DNA of 64,000 nt from an uncultured Dehalococcoidia bacterium (GCA_951812395.1 CATOSD010000002.1:982442-1046441); one strand, 5' to 3'; shown: positions 9,359-18,482, counted from the stretch's first letter. The notes: generated from the letters alone by a model not told the origin. Numbers and translations: made by a program.

Positions 9359-9796
9359 TTAACCCTTGAACAGGTCTTTGACTTTGGTTAGGAACGAGCG
9401 GGATTTGCCGCGCGACATGAATGTCGACCACTGTTCCTCGGCGGAAGAGGAGCGTTTCAGGTCTTGGACGCGCTGCTTCAATAGCTCCAGGACCTTCTTC
9501 TCCTCGCCCTCGTCCAGCCAATAGCCGTGCTGGCTCCTGCAGTGGTCAATGGGCAAGTTGTGAGCCCGGTAGTTGAAGGTCTCCATAACCTCGTGGCATT
9601 TGGGACAAGCTATGTCGCTCTCTCGGCGAGAGTATTCCATCATCCCTTTGCGCTCGTCGTCATCCATGGCATGGTCCTCAAGTTGGTCCATTTCATGGAA
9701 GTCCAGCCAGAGGCCTCTGCAATCGGGGCAATGGTCAACCTCAATCCCCATAGAGGATTTCTCGTCCAGAGCGACATCGCAACGGGGGCAGTTCAA
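9359..9796 (-). CDS. Small protein with two TFIIB-type zinc ribbons (zf-TFIIB family)
   Basis: 145 residues, starting at a TTG (9794-9796) with GAGGTG five bases upstream. Two ribbon modules: residues ~1-40 with CPRC and DHCPDCRGLWLD, and ~62-95 with CPKC and DHCRSQHGYWLD. Such modules bind one zinc each; in the second module the fourth ligand position is Gln instead of Cys, so its zinc site may be weakened. The C-terminal ~45 residues are basic and charged (LLKQRVQDLKRSS, RGKSRSFLTKVKDLF). The molecular role of this bacterial family is not known; the ribbon fold suggests nucleic-acid or protein binding. It stands alone; a TGC-TACAAT-type promoter box on the minus strand at 10025-10033 could drive it with a long leader. 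Confidence 0.8.
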   Translation of the reverse strand: MNCPRCDVALDEKSSMGIEVDHCPDCRGLWLDFHEMDQLEDHAMDDDERKGMMEYSRRESDIACPKCHEVMETFNYRAHNLPIDHCRSQHGYWLDEGEEKKVLELLKQRVQDLKRSSSAEEQWSTFMSRGKSRSFLTKVKDLFKG

Positions 9797-10071
9797 TGTA
9801 TCACCTCACTGGCGCGGTGCAACCCAGCCTAGCCCATGCACTCCTTTTTATCTAACAGTTCATCTGTAATCTTCGTGGAATCAGGTGGGAATCCCCGGAC
9901 GAACCGAAAGACAATTTGTGCCTGTACAGGCGTGCATGGACTGTGATGGGGTGTGGTAGAGTGCCCAGCACGGTTTTGGAGACCGACGCTCTATCAAACT
10001 GATCTTCGCTCCTAGGCGTGGCATATTGTAGCACACGCGCATGGGCCTAGCCATCGCGCGCGGTTCTGTTA

Positions 10072-10114
10072 CACCCCCTCACCCTGGCCCTCTCCCACGC
10101 GGGGGGAGGGGGCT
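10072..10114. repeat. Dispersed C/G-rich palindromic repeat, copy 1
   Basis: Variant of the intergenic palindrome found about ten times in this window: CACCCTGGCCCTCTCCCACG followed by GGGGGGAGGGGG. It lies in the leader between two promoters. Confidence 0.6.
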
Positions 10115-10169
10115 CTGTAGAGTGCCCGGCTTTCCTGCGCGGCACTAGCCACGTGCGCGCTGTCCTTGC

Positions 10170-10175
10170 TACAAT
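10170..10175 (+). promoter_or_regulatory. Extended -10 promoter for the CoA-transferase pair
   Basis: TGC immediately precedes TACAAT (10170-10175), an extended -10 element; no good -35 at 17 bases. The first gene starts at 10216, giving a leader of about 33 bases. Confidence 0.5.
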
Positions 10176-10215
10176 ACGCGCGGTCTACTCGAATCTCACT
10201 CCTCAGGGGGCCGCG

Positions 10216-11136
10216 TTGGGCAAACAGTATGGCAGCAAGCTGATGAGCGCGTCGGAGGCCGTGAGCCGGTTCGTGTTCGACGGCGCGACTATCGGCATGG
10301 GCGGCCAGAGCATCGGCCGGTGCAGCATGGCGCTCGCCCACGAAATCGTGCGACAGGGCAAGCGCGACCTGACGCTGGTGGGCTGCAACCTGTCGCTGTC
10401 CATGGACATCATGGTGGGCGCGGGACTAGTGAAGCGCACCGAGAACGGCACCGGCAGCCTTGAGCGGTTCGGGACGGCCTTCCGATGGCGCTACGCCATC
10501 GAGCGAGGTCTCATCGAGGTGGACGACTACAGCCACCTGGGCATGGCGTCCCGCTTCCTTGCGGGGTCGCTGGGGCTTCCCTTCATGCCGTCCAAGAGCC
10601 TGCTGGGCACAGACATCCTGAACAAGAAGAGCTTCGACAACGGCAAGCCGTTCGAGATGATCGACAATCCCTGGAATCCCGGCGAGCCCGTGGTGCTGCT
10701 GCCCGCGCTTATGCCCGACGTGTCCATCATTCACGCGCAGAAGGCCGACGAGTTCGGCAACGTGGTCGTTGAGGGGTTCACCACCCAGGAGCCGGAGATG
10801 ACCAGGGCGTCGAAGGCCGTGATAGTGTCGTGCGAGGAGCTGATCAGCACGGACGAGATACGGCGTAATCCCGACCGGACCACTGTCCCCTACATCTTCG
10901 TCGACGCCGTCGTGGAGCAGCCCTGGGGCGCTTACCCCACCTCAACCTACCGCTACTACGAGCACGACGAGGACCACCTGCGGATGTACCAGGCGGCGGC
11001 ACGCGCGGGAGGTGAGGCGTACCAGGAGTACCTGCAGAAGTACATCTACGGCTGCGAGACGTTCGACGATCACCTGGAGCTGGTGGGCGTGAAGAAGCTG
11101 AACGAGCTGCGGAGCATCATGGCCGGGCTTGTGTGA
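10216..11136 (+). CDS. Family I CoA-transferase, alpha subunit (glutaconate/IpdA type)
   Basis: 306 residues from the TTG at 10216, chosen because AGGGGG lies five bases upstream and homologous proteins begin near SKLMSASEAVSRFV. Visible family features are VFDGATIGMGGQSIGR, RQGKRDLTLVGCNLSLSMD, RWRYAIERGLIEVDDYSH and DEFGNVVVEG. The enzyme moves CoA between an acyl-CoA and an acid, as an alpha/beta heterotetramer with the next gene's product. The family includes glutaconate CoA-transferase and IpdA, the steroid-ring hydrolase subunit of actinobacteria; sequence by eye does not decide the substrate. The neighbouring CoA-linked genes suggest catabolism of organic acids. Confidence 0.85.
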   Translation: MGKQYGSKLMSASEAVSRFVFDGATIGMGGQSIGRCSMALAHEIVRQGKRDLTLVGCNLSLSMDIMVGAGLVKRTENGTGSLERFGTAFRWRYAIERGLIEVDDYSHLGMASRFLAGSLGLPFMPSKSLLGTDILNKKSFDNGKPFEMIDNPWNPGEPVVLLPALMPDVSIIHAQKADEFGNVVVEGFTTQEPEMTRASKAVIVSCEELISTDEIRRNPDRTTVPYIFVDAVVEQPWGAYPTSTYRYYEHDEDHLRMYQAAARAGGEAYQEYLQKYIYGCETFDDHLELVGVKKLNELRSIMAGLV

Positions 11137-11280
11137 GGGGTGGCCGGAACGATTGGATTCTGGCTCGGAGGCCGGAATGACGGTGGAGGAAGCGCCGCGA
11201 GAGGTCTTGCTGACAAGCGCTTTAGATTCCTCGGCTGCGCTCCGCTCCGCTCGGAGTGACGTATGGAGGATTCGGCGAAG

Positions 11281-12060
11281 ATGACACTAGACTACGCCCT
11301 CGACGAGCTGATGGTGGTCGAGGCGGCGCGCTACATCGACGACGGAGACATCGTACTGGTGGGCACGGGCCTGCCGTTCGCCGCGAGCCTGTTCGCGCAG
11401 AAGAGCGGCGCGCCTCACATGTGCTACGTCGTTGAGACTGGACCCATCTCGCCGGAGGTCATTCCCACCCCGATATCGGTGTCGGATGCCCGGGTGATGT
11501 ACCGTGCGGCCCGGCTCGGCTCGCTCGTGGAGTCCCTGGGCGGTGTCCTGCAGCGGGGCATGGCGGACGTCGCATTCCTGGGCGGCGCCCAGATCGACCA
11601 GTACGCGAACGTCAACTCGACCGTTATCGGCGACTATGACAGCCCAAAAGTGCGCTTCCCCGGCAGCGGCGGGGCGAACGACTTAGCGTCCCACGCCCGG
11701 AAGATACTTATCATTACGCGGCACGAGAAGCGGCGTTTCCCGGCGCATTGCGACTACATCACCAGCCCGGGATACATCGACGGCCCGGACGGCCGGGCCA
11801 GGGCGGGTCTGCCCTCAGCCTACCCGGACATATTCGTCTTCACCGACCTCGCCGTGCTCGCAATCGACAAGACAACGGGGCGGCTGCGAGTCGAGAAGTT
11901 GATGCCCGGCGTGACCCTGGAACAGGTGCAGGAGAACACCGGGTTCGAGCTGATGCCCGCTCCCGAGGTTATTGGGGTGGACCCGCCGACCACGGAAGAC
12001 CTTCGACTGCTGCGCGAAGAGGTGGACCCCAAAGGCGTGTATCTTAACGGCCCGGAGTAG
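11281..12060 (+). CDS. Family I CoA-transferase, beta subunit (glutaconate/IpdB type)
   Basis: 259 residues from the ATG at 11281 (GGAGG at 11265-11269); an in-frame ATG at 11263 would add six residues. Homologous N-terminus DYALDELMVVEAARYIDDGD, then VGTGLPFAASLFAQ, YVVETGPISPE, FLGGAQIDQYANVNST and FPGSGGANDLAS, all typical of the beta subunit. The Glu of VETG (about residue 52) lies close to where glutaconate CoA-transferase beta carries its thioester-forming Glu54, though IpdB-type proteins use other chemistry. It follows the alpha subunit after 144 bases, a gap containing a palindromic CTCCGCTCCGCTCGGAG segment. The two subunits must work together. Confidence 0.85.
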   Translation: MTLDYALDELMVVEAARYIDDGDIVLVGTGLPFAASLFAQKSGAPHMCYVVETGPISPEVIPTPISVSDARVMYRAARLGSLVESLGGVLQRGMADVAFLGGAQIDQYANVNSTVIGDYDSPKVRFPGSGGANDLASHARKILIITRHEKRRFPAHCDYITSPGYIDGPDGRARAGLPSAYPDIFVFTDLAVLAIDKTTGRLRVEKLMPGVTLEQVQENTGFELMPAPEVIGVDPPTTEDLRLLREEVDPKGVYLNGPE

Positions 12061-12131
12061 GAACGACCCGGAATAGGCGGGCCTCGAATATACTTCCGAG
12101 CAGAGTCGAGGAATCGAATGCGCCTTCCCAA

Positions 12132-12173
12132 TGTCCCCTCTCCCCTGGTGGGAGCAGGTTAGGACGAGGGAGT
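12132..12173. repeat. Dispersed palindromic repeat, copy 2 (degenerate)
   Basis: TCCCCTCTCCCCTGGTGGGA followed by GCAGGTTAGGACGAGGG, a recognisable variant of the family (shared core GGTTAGGA). Lies between the CoA-transferase pair and the S9 peptidase gene. Confidence 0.55.
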
Positions 12174-12189
12174 GGCGCGCGAACGAATT

Positions 12190-12230
12190 CACCCTCACCT
12201 CGATCCTCTCCCATCAAGGGAGAGGAAGCC
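12190..12230. repeat. Dispersed palindromic repeat, copy 3 (opposite orientation)
   Basis: CACCCTCACCTCGATCCTCT then CCCATCAAGGGAGAGGAAG: the same type of palindrome, inverted relative to copy 2 and only 17 bases from it. Confidence 0.55.
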
Positions 12231-12268
12231 CATACGAAAGAGTGGACGCAACAGAGGAGTAAAATGCC

Positions 12269-14218
12269 ATGCCATCGCCCATGACGCCCAAGGACCTGGT
12301 ATATGAGATGGTGTCCGTCTCGCAGCCATCCATCTCGCCCGACGGCTCCGAGCTGGTCTTCGTGCGTTCGGACATGCATGGGCCGGGCAAATCGAGCCGG
12401 TCGCGCATCATGCGGACGTCGCTGCCGGACGGCGTGCCGTCGCAGTTCACAAGCGGTCCGCGGGACAGCGCCCCAGCGTTTTCTCCCGACGGCAGGCGTG
12501 TGGCCTTCCTGAGACCGGACGACAATGGCACGGCGCAGCTGTGGACTATCGCCACCTCGGGCGGCGAGGCTCGGAAGCTCACCGATTCAGCGAAGGCGGT
12601 CGAGGGGTTCTCCTGGTCTCCCGGCTCGGACAACCTGGTGTTCGTCTCGGACGTGGACCCGGACGCACCGCCCCCGGACGCGGACCCCGACGAGCCGCGT
12701 GTGAGCGTCGCCAGGCGCATACGCTACCGCTTCGACGGCGTGGGCTGGCGCGGTGACGCCTTCCGGCAGCTTTTCGTCGTCGACGCATACGGCGGCCCCA
12801 CGTGTCAGCTCACCTCGGGCGATGGCGAGGACGGCGCGCCCGCCTGGTCGCCGGACGGCGACCGCATAGCCTTCGTCTCCGATCGGCGCGCAGATCGCGA
12901 CATCTCGGGATTCACCGAGGCCTACGTGGTACACAAGGGCGGCGGCACGCCCGATCTGCTGTCCGAGGGGCTGCCCTACTCCCACAACGCAACCTGGTCG
13001 CCGGACGGCGGACGGCTCGCGGTGGTTGGTTCGCCGGACGAGGAGATATCTGACGGGCGCGAGAGCGCGATATTCGTGCTCGAGCCGGGAAGTGCGCCCA
13101 GGCGTCTCACCGAGGACGCGCTGACAGTGACGACGGGCACGCAGATGCGCTGGACAGACGACGGCCGGCTGCTATTCATCGCCTCCTCAAGGGGCGAGTC
13201 GTACCTGTACGAACTGGAGCTGGACGGCGGCGGGCTGCGCAGGATCGGCGACGGCGGCGCGCAGCACAGCGCTGTCGCGTTCGATGCCGCCGGACGGCGG
13301 GCGGTGGTGCATTCCGTGCCACTGGACAGCGCGGGCGATCTGTACCTGGTGGACATAGCCGACGGCTCCAGTCGGCAGCTCACAAACTGCAACAAGGGCT
13401 TCTTCAGTGAGCACCCGGTGGGGACGCTGGAGAAGTTCTCGATCGAGCGCGGCGGCATGGAGATCGAGTCCAGGGTGTGGTATCCGTCGGACTTCGACCC
13501 CGCCGGCAGCTACCCTGTGGTGGTCGATATACATGGCGGGCCACACGGGGCGTTCTACGATGCGTTCGAACCTCGTCAGCAGGCGCTGGCGTCCGCCGGA
13601 TACATCGTTCTGTGCGTCAACCCCAGGGGGTCGTCGTCCTATGGTCCCGATTTCCTGAAGGCGGTGCTGCGCGACTGGGGCGGCGAAGACTACCTGGACA
13701 TCATGGCTGCGGTAGAGGAGCTTGCCGCGCGGCCCTACGTCGACGAAACGCGGATGGGCGTTCACGGCTACAGCTACGGTGGCTTCATGAGCAGCTGGAT
13801 AGTCGGACACACCACACGCTTCGGCGCGGCTGTGGTTGGAGCGCCGTGCATCAACCTGTCCAGCATGTACGGCACCTCTGACATCGGCATACGATTCGGC
13901 GAGATGCAGTGGGGCGGTCTCCGCAAGGACGCGCTCGACCTGTTCCTCGAACACTCCCCGCTCACCTACGCCCCCAACGTGGAGACGCCGGTGCTGCTGC
14001 TCCACGGCGAGGACGACCTGCGCTGCCCGATCGAGCAGAGCGAGCAGTACTTCGTCTCGCTCAAGCGGCTGGGCAAGGAAGTCGAGCTGGTTCGCTTCCC
14101 CGGCTGCTCGCATGGCTTCATGCGCGTGGGCCATCCCAGGATGCGTGAGGAGTACCTGGGCCGGATGCTGGCGTGGTTCGACGACAGAATCGGTCCGGGG
14201 GCGGCGAACGGGGCGTAA
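12269..14218 (+). CDS. S9-family serine peptidase (acylaminoacyl-peptidase/prolyl-oligopeptidase type)
   Basis: 649 residues; GAGGAG nine bases upstream of the ATG. Residues ~15-390 form a beta-propeller with repeated WSPDG/FSPDGRRVAF blades; ~400-645 form an alpha/beta-hydrolase with HGGPHG, GYSYGG (Ser502), HGEDD (Asp583) and CSHGF (His615) as the expected triad. Family members remove acylated or proline-containing residues from short peptides, usually in the cytoplasm; no signal peptide is visible. Length and order are normal for the family. The preceding gap holds two palindromic repeats. Substrate specificity cannot be read from the sequence. Confidence 0.9.
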   Translation: MPSPMTPKDLVYEMVSVSQPSISPDGSELVFVRSDMHGPGKSSRSRIMRTSLPDGVPSQFTSGPRDSAPAFSPDGRRVAFLRPDDNGTAQLWTIATSGGEARKLTDSAKAVEGFSWSPGSDNLVFVSDVDPDAPPPDADPDEPRVSVARRIRYRFDGVGWRGDAFRQLFVVDAYGGPTCQLTSGDGEDGAPAWSPDGDRIAFVSDRRADRDISGFTEAYVVHKGGGTPDLLSEGLPYSHNATWSPDGGRLAVVGSPDEEISDGRESAIFVLEPGSAPRRLTEDALTVTTGTQMRWTDDGRLLFIASSRGESYLYELELDGGGLRRIGDGGAQHSAVAFDAAGRRAVVHSVPLDSAGDLYLVDIADGSSRQLTNCNKGFFSEHPVGTLEKFSIERGGMEIESRVWYPSDFDPAGSYPVVVDIHGGPHGAFYDAFEPRQQALASAGYIVLCVNPRGSSSYGPDFLKAVLRDWGGEDYLDIMAAVEELAARPYVDETRMGVHGYSYGGFMSSWIVGHTTRFGAAVVGAPCINLSSMYGTSDIGIRFGEMQWGGLRKDALDLFLEHSPLTYAPNVETPVLLLHGEDDLRCPIEQSEQYFVSLKRLGKEVELVRFPGCSHGFMRVGHPRMREEYLGRMLAWFDDRIGPGAANGA

Positions 14219-14242
14219 TCCCCAGCCCTTGACCCTTAGCCT

Positions 14243-16120
14243 ATGCGACTGATCACCGGCTCAAGTCTGAAGGCGCTCTACGGGAACGTTGAGGTGTTCT
14301 CAGGCGTCGACGTAGAGGTGGACAGCGGAGCGCGCATAGGCATAGTAGGCCCGAACGGCGGCGGCAAGACGACACTGCTGCGCCTGCTGGTCGGCGAGCT
14401 GGAGCCGAACGCGGGCAACGTCGCTCGCGCGTCCAACTTGCGCCTTGGCTACGTACCCCAACTTCCCGCCGTGCCGGGTGGGGGAACACTCGAGGATGAG
14501 GTGTTGGAGGCGTTCCGCGAGGTGCGCCGCATCGAGGCCGAGCTCGAGGACAGCGCGCTCGACATACAGAGGGCGAACTCGAACCAAAGGCGGGGAGCCG
14601 AACGGCGATACTCGGCCTTGCTACACGATTTCGAGGCGCTTGGCGGCTACGACTACCAGAACCGCATGGAGCGCGTGGTCGCGGGCGTTGGTCTGGCGGA
14701 AGAGGCGTTGCGGACGCCGTCGAGCGCCGCCAGCGGGGGCCAGCGGACACGCGCTGCGCTCGCCCGGGCGCTGCTTACCGAGCCAGACCTGCTCATTCTG
14801 GACGAACCCACGAACTACCTCGACTTTCGCGGGCTAGCCTGGCTCGAGGGGTTTCTCACCAGCTCCGGGCACGCATTCGTCGTGGTCTCGCACGACCGGT
14901 ACTTCCTCGACAGAACGGTCAGCCGCATCTGGGAGATGGAGCACGGCCGCGTGGAGTCCTACCCCGCCAACTTCGCTGGCTACCGCGCTCTGAAGGCCGA
15001 GCGTTTGGAGCGGCAGCGCAAGGAGTACGAGCGGCAACAGGAGTTCATCGCCAAGGAGGAGCACTTCATCCAGCGCTACAAGGCGGGCCAGCGCTCGCGG
15101 GAGGCCAAGGGCCGCGAACGCCGTCTGGAAAGGTTGGAGCGCGTGCGTCCTCCCGAAAGTTCACGCACCGTCAGCGTGTCTACGGACCCCGCCAGCCGCA
15201 CAGGCCAGATCGTGCTCTCGACGGAGTCGCTGGAAGTGGGGTTTGCGGGTGAAGGTCGAGAGTTAACGCTGTTGAGCGTGCCCGACCTGAAGCTGGAACG
15301 CGGCTCACGTACGGCCATTATCGGCAGCAACGGCGCGGGCAAGACGACGCTTCTGCGCACGCTGCTGGGACTGCATCCGCCGCTCGTGGGATCCGCTCGG
15401 CTGGGACACAACGTCAAGGCGGGCTACTATCGCCAGGGCACCGACCACCTGCCGGCGGACTCCAGCGTGATCGACGCCCTACTGGACGCGAAGAACATCC
15501 CGGTGGCGGATGCGCGCGACTACCTGGCGCGTTTCCTGTTTCGGGGCGACGACGTGTTCCAGCAGGTGTCCACTCTCAGCGGCGGCGAGCGCAGCAGGCT
15601 ATCGCTGGCGCGACTGTTCCTCACGGCGCCCAACGTGCTGGCGCTGGACGAGCCGACCACGCACCTGGACATCCCCAGCCGCGAGGCGCTGGAGTCTGCG
15701 CTGCTGGCTTACGAGGGCGCGGCGCTGTTCATTTCGCACGACAGGCAGCTCATCACCACGCTCGCGGAGCGACTCTGGATTGTTGAGGACAGGACGGTCG
15801 CGCAGTTCGAGGGCGCTTTCGACGAGTGGGCGATCGACAACCTGCAATCGCCGCGCCGGAATCAAGACAAGCCAAGGCCCACGAGGGGCCAGCGAAGACG
15901 GCGGCGGCAGGCCAGAGTGTCCGTTCCGCAAAAGCCCCAGCCGCCGAGCGTAGATCACGAGAAGGTGATAGGCGACCTCGAGGCCAGCCTCGCGAAACTG
16001 GAGTCGGAGCTGGCGCTGGCGTCATCGCAGCGGCGGGTAGAGGATGTTGCCCGGTTGGGCGAGCGGTACGCGGACACGCAGGCCCGGCTGGAGCGGGCGT
16101 GGGACGAGTGGCGGGCGTAG
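14243..16120 (+). CDS. ABC-F family ATPase (ribosome-associated translation factor type)
   Basis: 625 residues, two ATPase modules and no membrane segments. Module 1: GPNGGGKTT (Walker A), ASGGQRTRAALARAL (signature) and LLILDEPTNYLD. Module 2: GSNGAGKTT, LSGGERSRLSLARLF and ALDEPTTHLD. Between them is a charged linker rich in Arg and Glu (~250-300), the P-site interaction motif region. A basic segment (~550-575) and a C-terminal coiled coil (~580-625) follow, as in the Uup/YheS group. These proteins act on the ribosome during elongation stress or confer antibiotic protection. It starts 24 bases after the peptidase gene on the same strand. Confidence 0.9.
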   Translation: MRLITGSSLKALYGNVEVFSGVDVEVDSGARIGIVGPNGGGKTTLLRLLVGELEPNAGNVARASNLRLGYVPQLPAVPGGGTLEDEVLEAFREVRRIEAELEDSALDIQRANSNQRRGAERRYSALLHDFEALGGYDYQNRMERVVAGVGLAEEALRTPSSAASGGQRTRAALARALLTEPDLLILDEPTNYLDFRGLAWLEGFLTSSGHAFVVVSHDRYFLDRTVSRIWEMEHGRVESYPANFAGYRALKAERLERQRKEYERQQEFIAKEEHFIQRYKAGQRSREAKGRERRLERLERVRPPESSRTVSVSTDPASRTGQIVLSTESLEVGFAGEGRELTLLSVPDLKLERGSRTAIIGSNGAGKTTLLRTLLGLHPPLVGSARLGHNVKAGYYRQGTDHLPADSSVIDALLDAKNIPVADARDYLARFLFRGDDVFQQVSTLSGGERSRLSLARLFLTAPNVLALDEPTTHLDIPSREALESALLAYEGAALFISHDRQLITTLAERLWIVEDRTVAQFEGAFDEWAIDNLQSPRRNQDKPRPTRGQRRRRRQARVSVPQKPQPPSVDHEKVIGDLEASLAKLESELALASSQRRVEDVARLGERYADTQARLERAWDEWRA

Positions 16121-16142
16121 AGTAGCCCCCTATCCTAGTCTG

Positions 16143-16748
16143 TCAGCCCCGGCCTGTGCCCCAGCGGGCGTAGGCGGACTCGTAGACTTCGGGTGTGTTC
16201 AGGTCCAGCCTGATCATGGGGTCGTCCAGGGGTAATTCCTGCACGTTGCCTCGGTGTGCCTGGAACACCTCCCGGATGCCCTGCCTCTCCTCGGTGATGC
16301 GCTCCAGTTCCGGGCGCAGCCCGGCGGCAAACACGAGAGGATGGCCGCCGTGACCCTGGTAGCGCGGCGATGTTATGAGGGCGCCGCCGGTAACGTGCGC
16401 ACGCACGACCTGGCGCACGATGGCGGACGTACGCGGCTGGTCCACGGCAAGCAGCACGATCGCGGCGGCGGACGGGTCGGCGTGGGCTAGGCCGGTTTTG
16501 ATGGAGGTGGTCTTGCCCTGCCGGTAGTCCGGATTGACGATGGCGCGCATTCCCTCGCCCCGGACTAGTGGTGCAACCTCGTCCGCGGCGTGACCGAGCA
16601 CCACGACCACCTCGTCGCAGCCGCCCTCGAGCAGGCAGGCCACCTGGTGCTCGACCAGCGACACGCCTCGCCACGCCAGAAGCGGCTTGGGCCGGCCCAT
16701 GCGCGTAGACTCCCCCGCGCTGGTGAGTATGGCTGAGATGCTGGCCAT
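16143..16748 (-). CDS. MocA-type molybdenum cofactor nucleotidyltransferase
   Basis: 201 residues with the MobA-like NTP-transferase signature at the N-terminus (ILTSAGESTRMGRPKPLL), GHAADEV, then VNPDYRQGKTTSIKTGL, the VDQPRTS catalytic acidic segment and HGGHPLVF. MocA enzymes transfer CMP (or GMP) to molybdopterin to make the dinucleotide cofactor of xanthine-dehydrogenase-family enzymes. The gene lies 144 bases downstream of an XdhC-type gene on the same strand; this pair matures molybdenum hydroxylases (CO dehydrogenase, xanthine dehydrogenase types), none of which is in the window. The ORF ends convergently against the ABC-F gene. Confidence 0.85.
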   Translation of the reverse strand: MASISAILTSAGESTRMGRPKPLLAWRGVSLVEHQVACLLEGGCDEVVVVLGHAADEVAPLVRGEGMRAIVNPDYRQGKTTSIKTGLAHADPSAAAIVLLAVDQPRTSAIVRQVVRAHVTGGALITSPRYQGHGGHPLVFAAGLRPELERITEERQGIREVFQAHRGNVQELPLDDPMIRLDLNTPEVYESAYARWGTGRG

Positions 16749-16837
16749 CGGTCAGCGTACCGTGTAGGACCGCGCCGCGGGCGTACTCGAGGCCAGGCGC
16801 GGTGGCGTCTGGCTGGAGTTCTGGAAACTAAGGGAAA

Positions 16838-16858
16838 GGGCAGGCACAAGACCTGCCC
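16838..16858. terminator. Hairpin between xdhC-like and mocA-like genes
   Basis: GGGCAGG and CCTGCCC with a 7-base loop. On the minus strand the stem is followed by TTTCCC, only a weak T-run, so it may attenuate or process the transcript between the two genes instead of terminating it. Confidence 0.35.
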
Positions 16859-16892
16859 CTACGACTTTTCCTAACACGCCGGGCTGCCCACG

Positions 16893-18032
16893 TTAGTCGG
16901 CTGGTACAGCCGACTTCTCCGCCTCGACCTTCTGGGCGATGCGGTCCAGTCGCCAGTCTTCCAGCTTCATCGGCAGGCCGGTGCCGCCCAGCCTGAACAT
17001 CAGCACCTCGGCCATGATGCTCACGGCTATCTCCTCCGGCGTCCTGGCGCGAACGTCCAGACCCACGGGCGAACGAATCTCGCTCACTCGGTCGAGCGGA
17101 ACGCCGCTGCGGAGCAGGTCTTCGTAGATGAGGATCGTCTTGCGCCTGCTGCCCATCAGCCCGACGTACTTCGCCGGCGTACTCGCCGCGGCCTCCAGGG
17201 CCACGTTGTCATAGCGGTGGCCGCGCGTGGCGACGACGATGAATGTGTTGGCGTTGATCGGCAGCTTGGGGAGCGCCTCTTCGGGCTTGAGCGGCATCAG
17301 GATGTCTGCTTCCGGGAAGCGGTCGGCGTTGGCGAACTCCTCGCGGTCGTCGGTGATGAAGACTCGGAACCCTACGGTCTTTGCCAGCGGCGCGATGGCC
17401 TTGGAGACGTGGCCGCCGCCGCACACCACAAGCTGCGGTGGCGTGGTGTAAGCCTCTATGAAGTACTCCGCGTCGCTCTCGTGCTGCACGTACTCGTTGC
17501 GCCCGTGCGGCATCAGGCCCAGCGCACGGTCGGAGGCGTCCGCGTCCAGCGCAGCGTTTCCGAGCGTGCCCTCGGTCTCGCCGGACTCGCGAATCAGCAG
17601 CTTGGCCCCGGCGGGCGCGCTGCCACCTCCCGCTCGTATCACGCTCGCGAGCGCAACCGACGCGCCGCCGCGATACGCCTCGTCAATCTCCTTCGCGTAA
17701 GAAAGGTACTGCTCCGGCGAGTAGACGGGGTCGATTTGGAAGAACATGGTGCCGCCGCATACCAGGCCATCCTCGGCCGCAAGGTCCTCGTTCAGCTCGT
17801 ACTCGCGGTACTCGGTGTCGCCGCCGCGCTTGAGAAGCTCCTTGGCCGCGAACCAGATGTCGCCCTCTACGCATCCGCCGCCGAGCGTGCCCACGCCGCT
17901 GCCGTCCTTGCGCACGAGCAGCTTGGAGCCGGGCTTCTGCGGCGTCGAGCCCTTGGTGCGAACCACCGTCGCGACGACGACAGGGTCCCCCTTGCCGAGC
18001 AGATTGACAGCCTCTTCGAATACGACGCGCAT
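16893..18032 (-). CDS. XdhC/CoxI-family molybdenum-enzyme maturation protein
   Basis: 379 residues. N-terminal XdhC/CoxI domain with TVVRTKGSTPQKPGSKLLV and GTLGGGCVEGDIW; C-terminal Rossmann XdhC_C domain with LVVCGGGHVSKAIAPLAK, TDDREEFAN, VVATRGHRYDN and YVGLMGSRRK. XdhC binds the molybdenum cofactor, promotes its sulfuration and inserts it in xanthine-dehydrogenase-type enzymes. Paired with the MocA-type gene downstream. Start ATG at 18030-18032. It is divergent from gatC with a 160-base gap. Confidence 0.9.
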   Translation of the reverse strand: MRVVFEEAVNLLGKGDPVVVATVVRTKGSTPQKPGSKLLVRKDGSGVGTLGGGCVEGDIWFAAKELLKRGGDTEYREYELNEDLAAEDGLVCGGTMFFQIDPVYSPEQYLSYAKEIDEAYRGGASVALASVIRAGGGSAPAGAKLLIRESGETEGTLGNAALDADASDRALGLMPHGRNEYVQHESDAEYFIEAYTTPPQLVVCGGGHVSKAIAPLAKTVGFRVFITDDREEFANADRFPEADILMPLKPEEALPKLPINANTFIVVATRGHRYDNVALEAAASTPAKYVGLMGSRRKTILIYEDLLRSGVPLDRVSEIRSPVGLDVRARTPEEIAVSIMAEVLMFRLGGTGLPMKLEDWRLDRIAQKVEAEKSAVPAD

Positions 18033-18192
18033 GATTGTTCACCGCCTTACACTGGCGCAAATGCGCTCTGGCTATACACCCTTAGCTTATCAGTTTTGGG
18101 CTATGGGGGACAGCCCCGGAACAGCCGCGGCTGAGGGGCGTTATGTTACACTCTTCCACGGCCAAAAAGCTGGGAAGACCGGAGAATCACTG

Positions 18193-18480
18193 ATGCGTTT
18201 GACAGATGAAGAAGTGCGGCACGTCGCGGCGCTGGCCCGTGTCGCTATGACCGACGACGAGGTCGAGCTGATGCGCTCGCAACTGTCCAACATCCTGGAG
18301 CACGTGAGCGTGCTAAACGAGGTAAACACCGAGGGCGTGGAGCCTACGGGCCACTCGGTGGACGTGACGTCGGTGATGCGAGACGACGAGGTGGCCGAGT
18401 CGGCCCGGCTGGAGGACGTGCTCGCCAACGCGCCGTCCAGGCACGACGAATTCATTCGAGTGAAGGCGGTGCTGGAGTAG
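18193..18480 (+). CDS. gatC: Asp/Glu-tRNA(Asn/Gln) amidotransferase subunit C
   Basis: 95 residues from the ATG at 18193, with GGAGAA 11 bases upstream; the longer open frame beginning at 17746 is antisense to the xdhC-like gene and is rejected. [33 protein letters not shown] and [20 protein letters not shown] are diagnostic. GatC wraps around GatA and stabilises the GatCAB complex that converts misacylated Glu-tRNA(Gln) and Asp-tRNA(Asn). gatA follows after two bases; gatB is not in the window. Confidence 0.95.
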   Translation: MRLTDEEVRHVAALARVAMTDDEVELMRSQLSNILEHVSVLNEVNTEGVEPTGHSVDVTSVMRDDEVAESARLEDVLANAPSRHDEFIRVKAVLE

Positions 18481-18482
18481 GC

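Larger units (their letters stand above)
9797..10215. other. Intergenic region between divergent genes; promoters and one palindromic repeat
   Basis: About 420 bases with no gene. Minus-strand box TGC-TACAAT at 10025-10033 (towards the zinc-ribbon gene) and plus-strand TGC-TACAAT with its -10 at 10170-10175 (towards the CoA-transferase genes) are both extended -10 type. One copy of the C/G-rich dispersed palindrome lies at 10072-10114. Confidence 0.55.

Noticed and set aside
10216-12060. Steroid-ring catabolism (IpdAB) assignment
   Set aside because: Family match allows it, but no other steroid-degradation genes are in the window and the substrate residues cannot be checked by eye.
17746-18192. 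Longer gatC start giving a 244-residue protein
   Set aside because: Extra residues are antisense to the xdhC-like gene and absent from GatC; the ATG at 18193 has a ribosome site.
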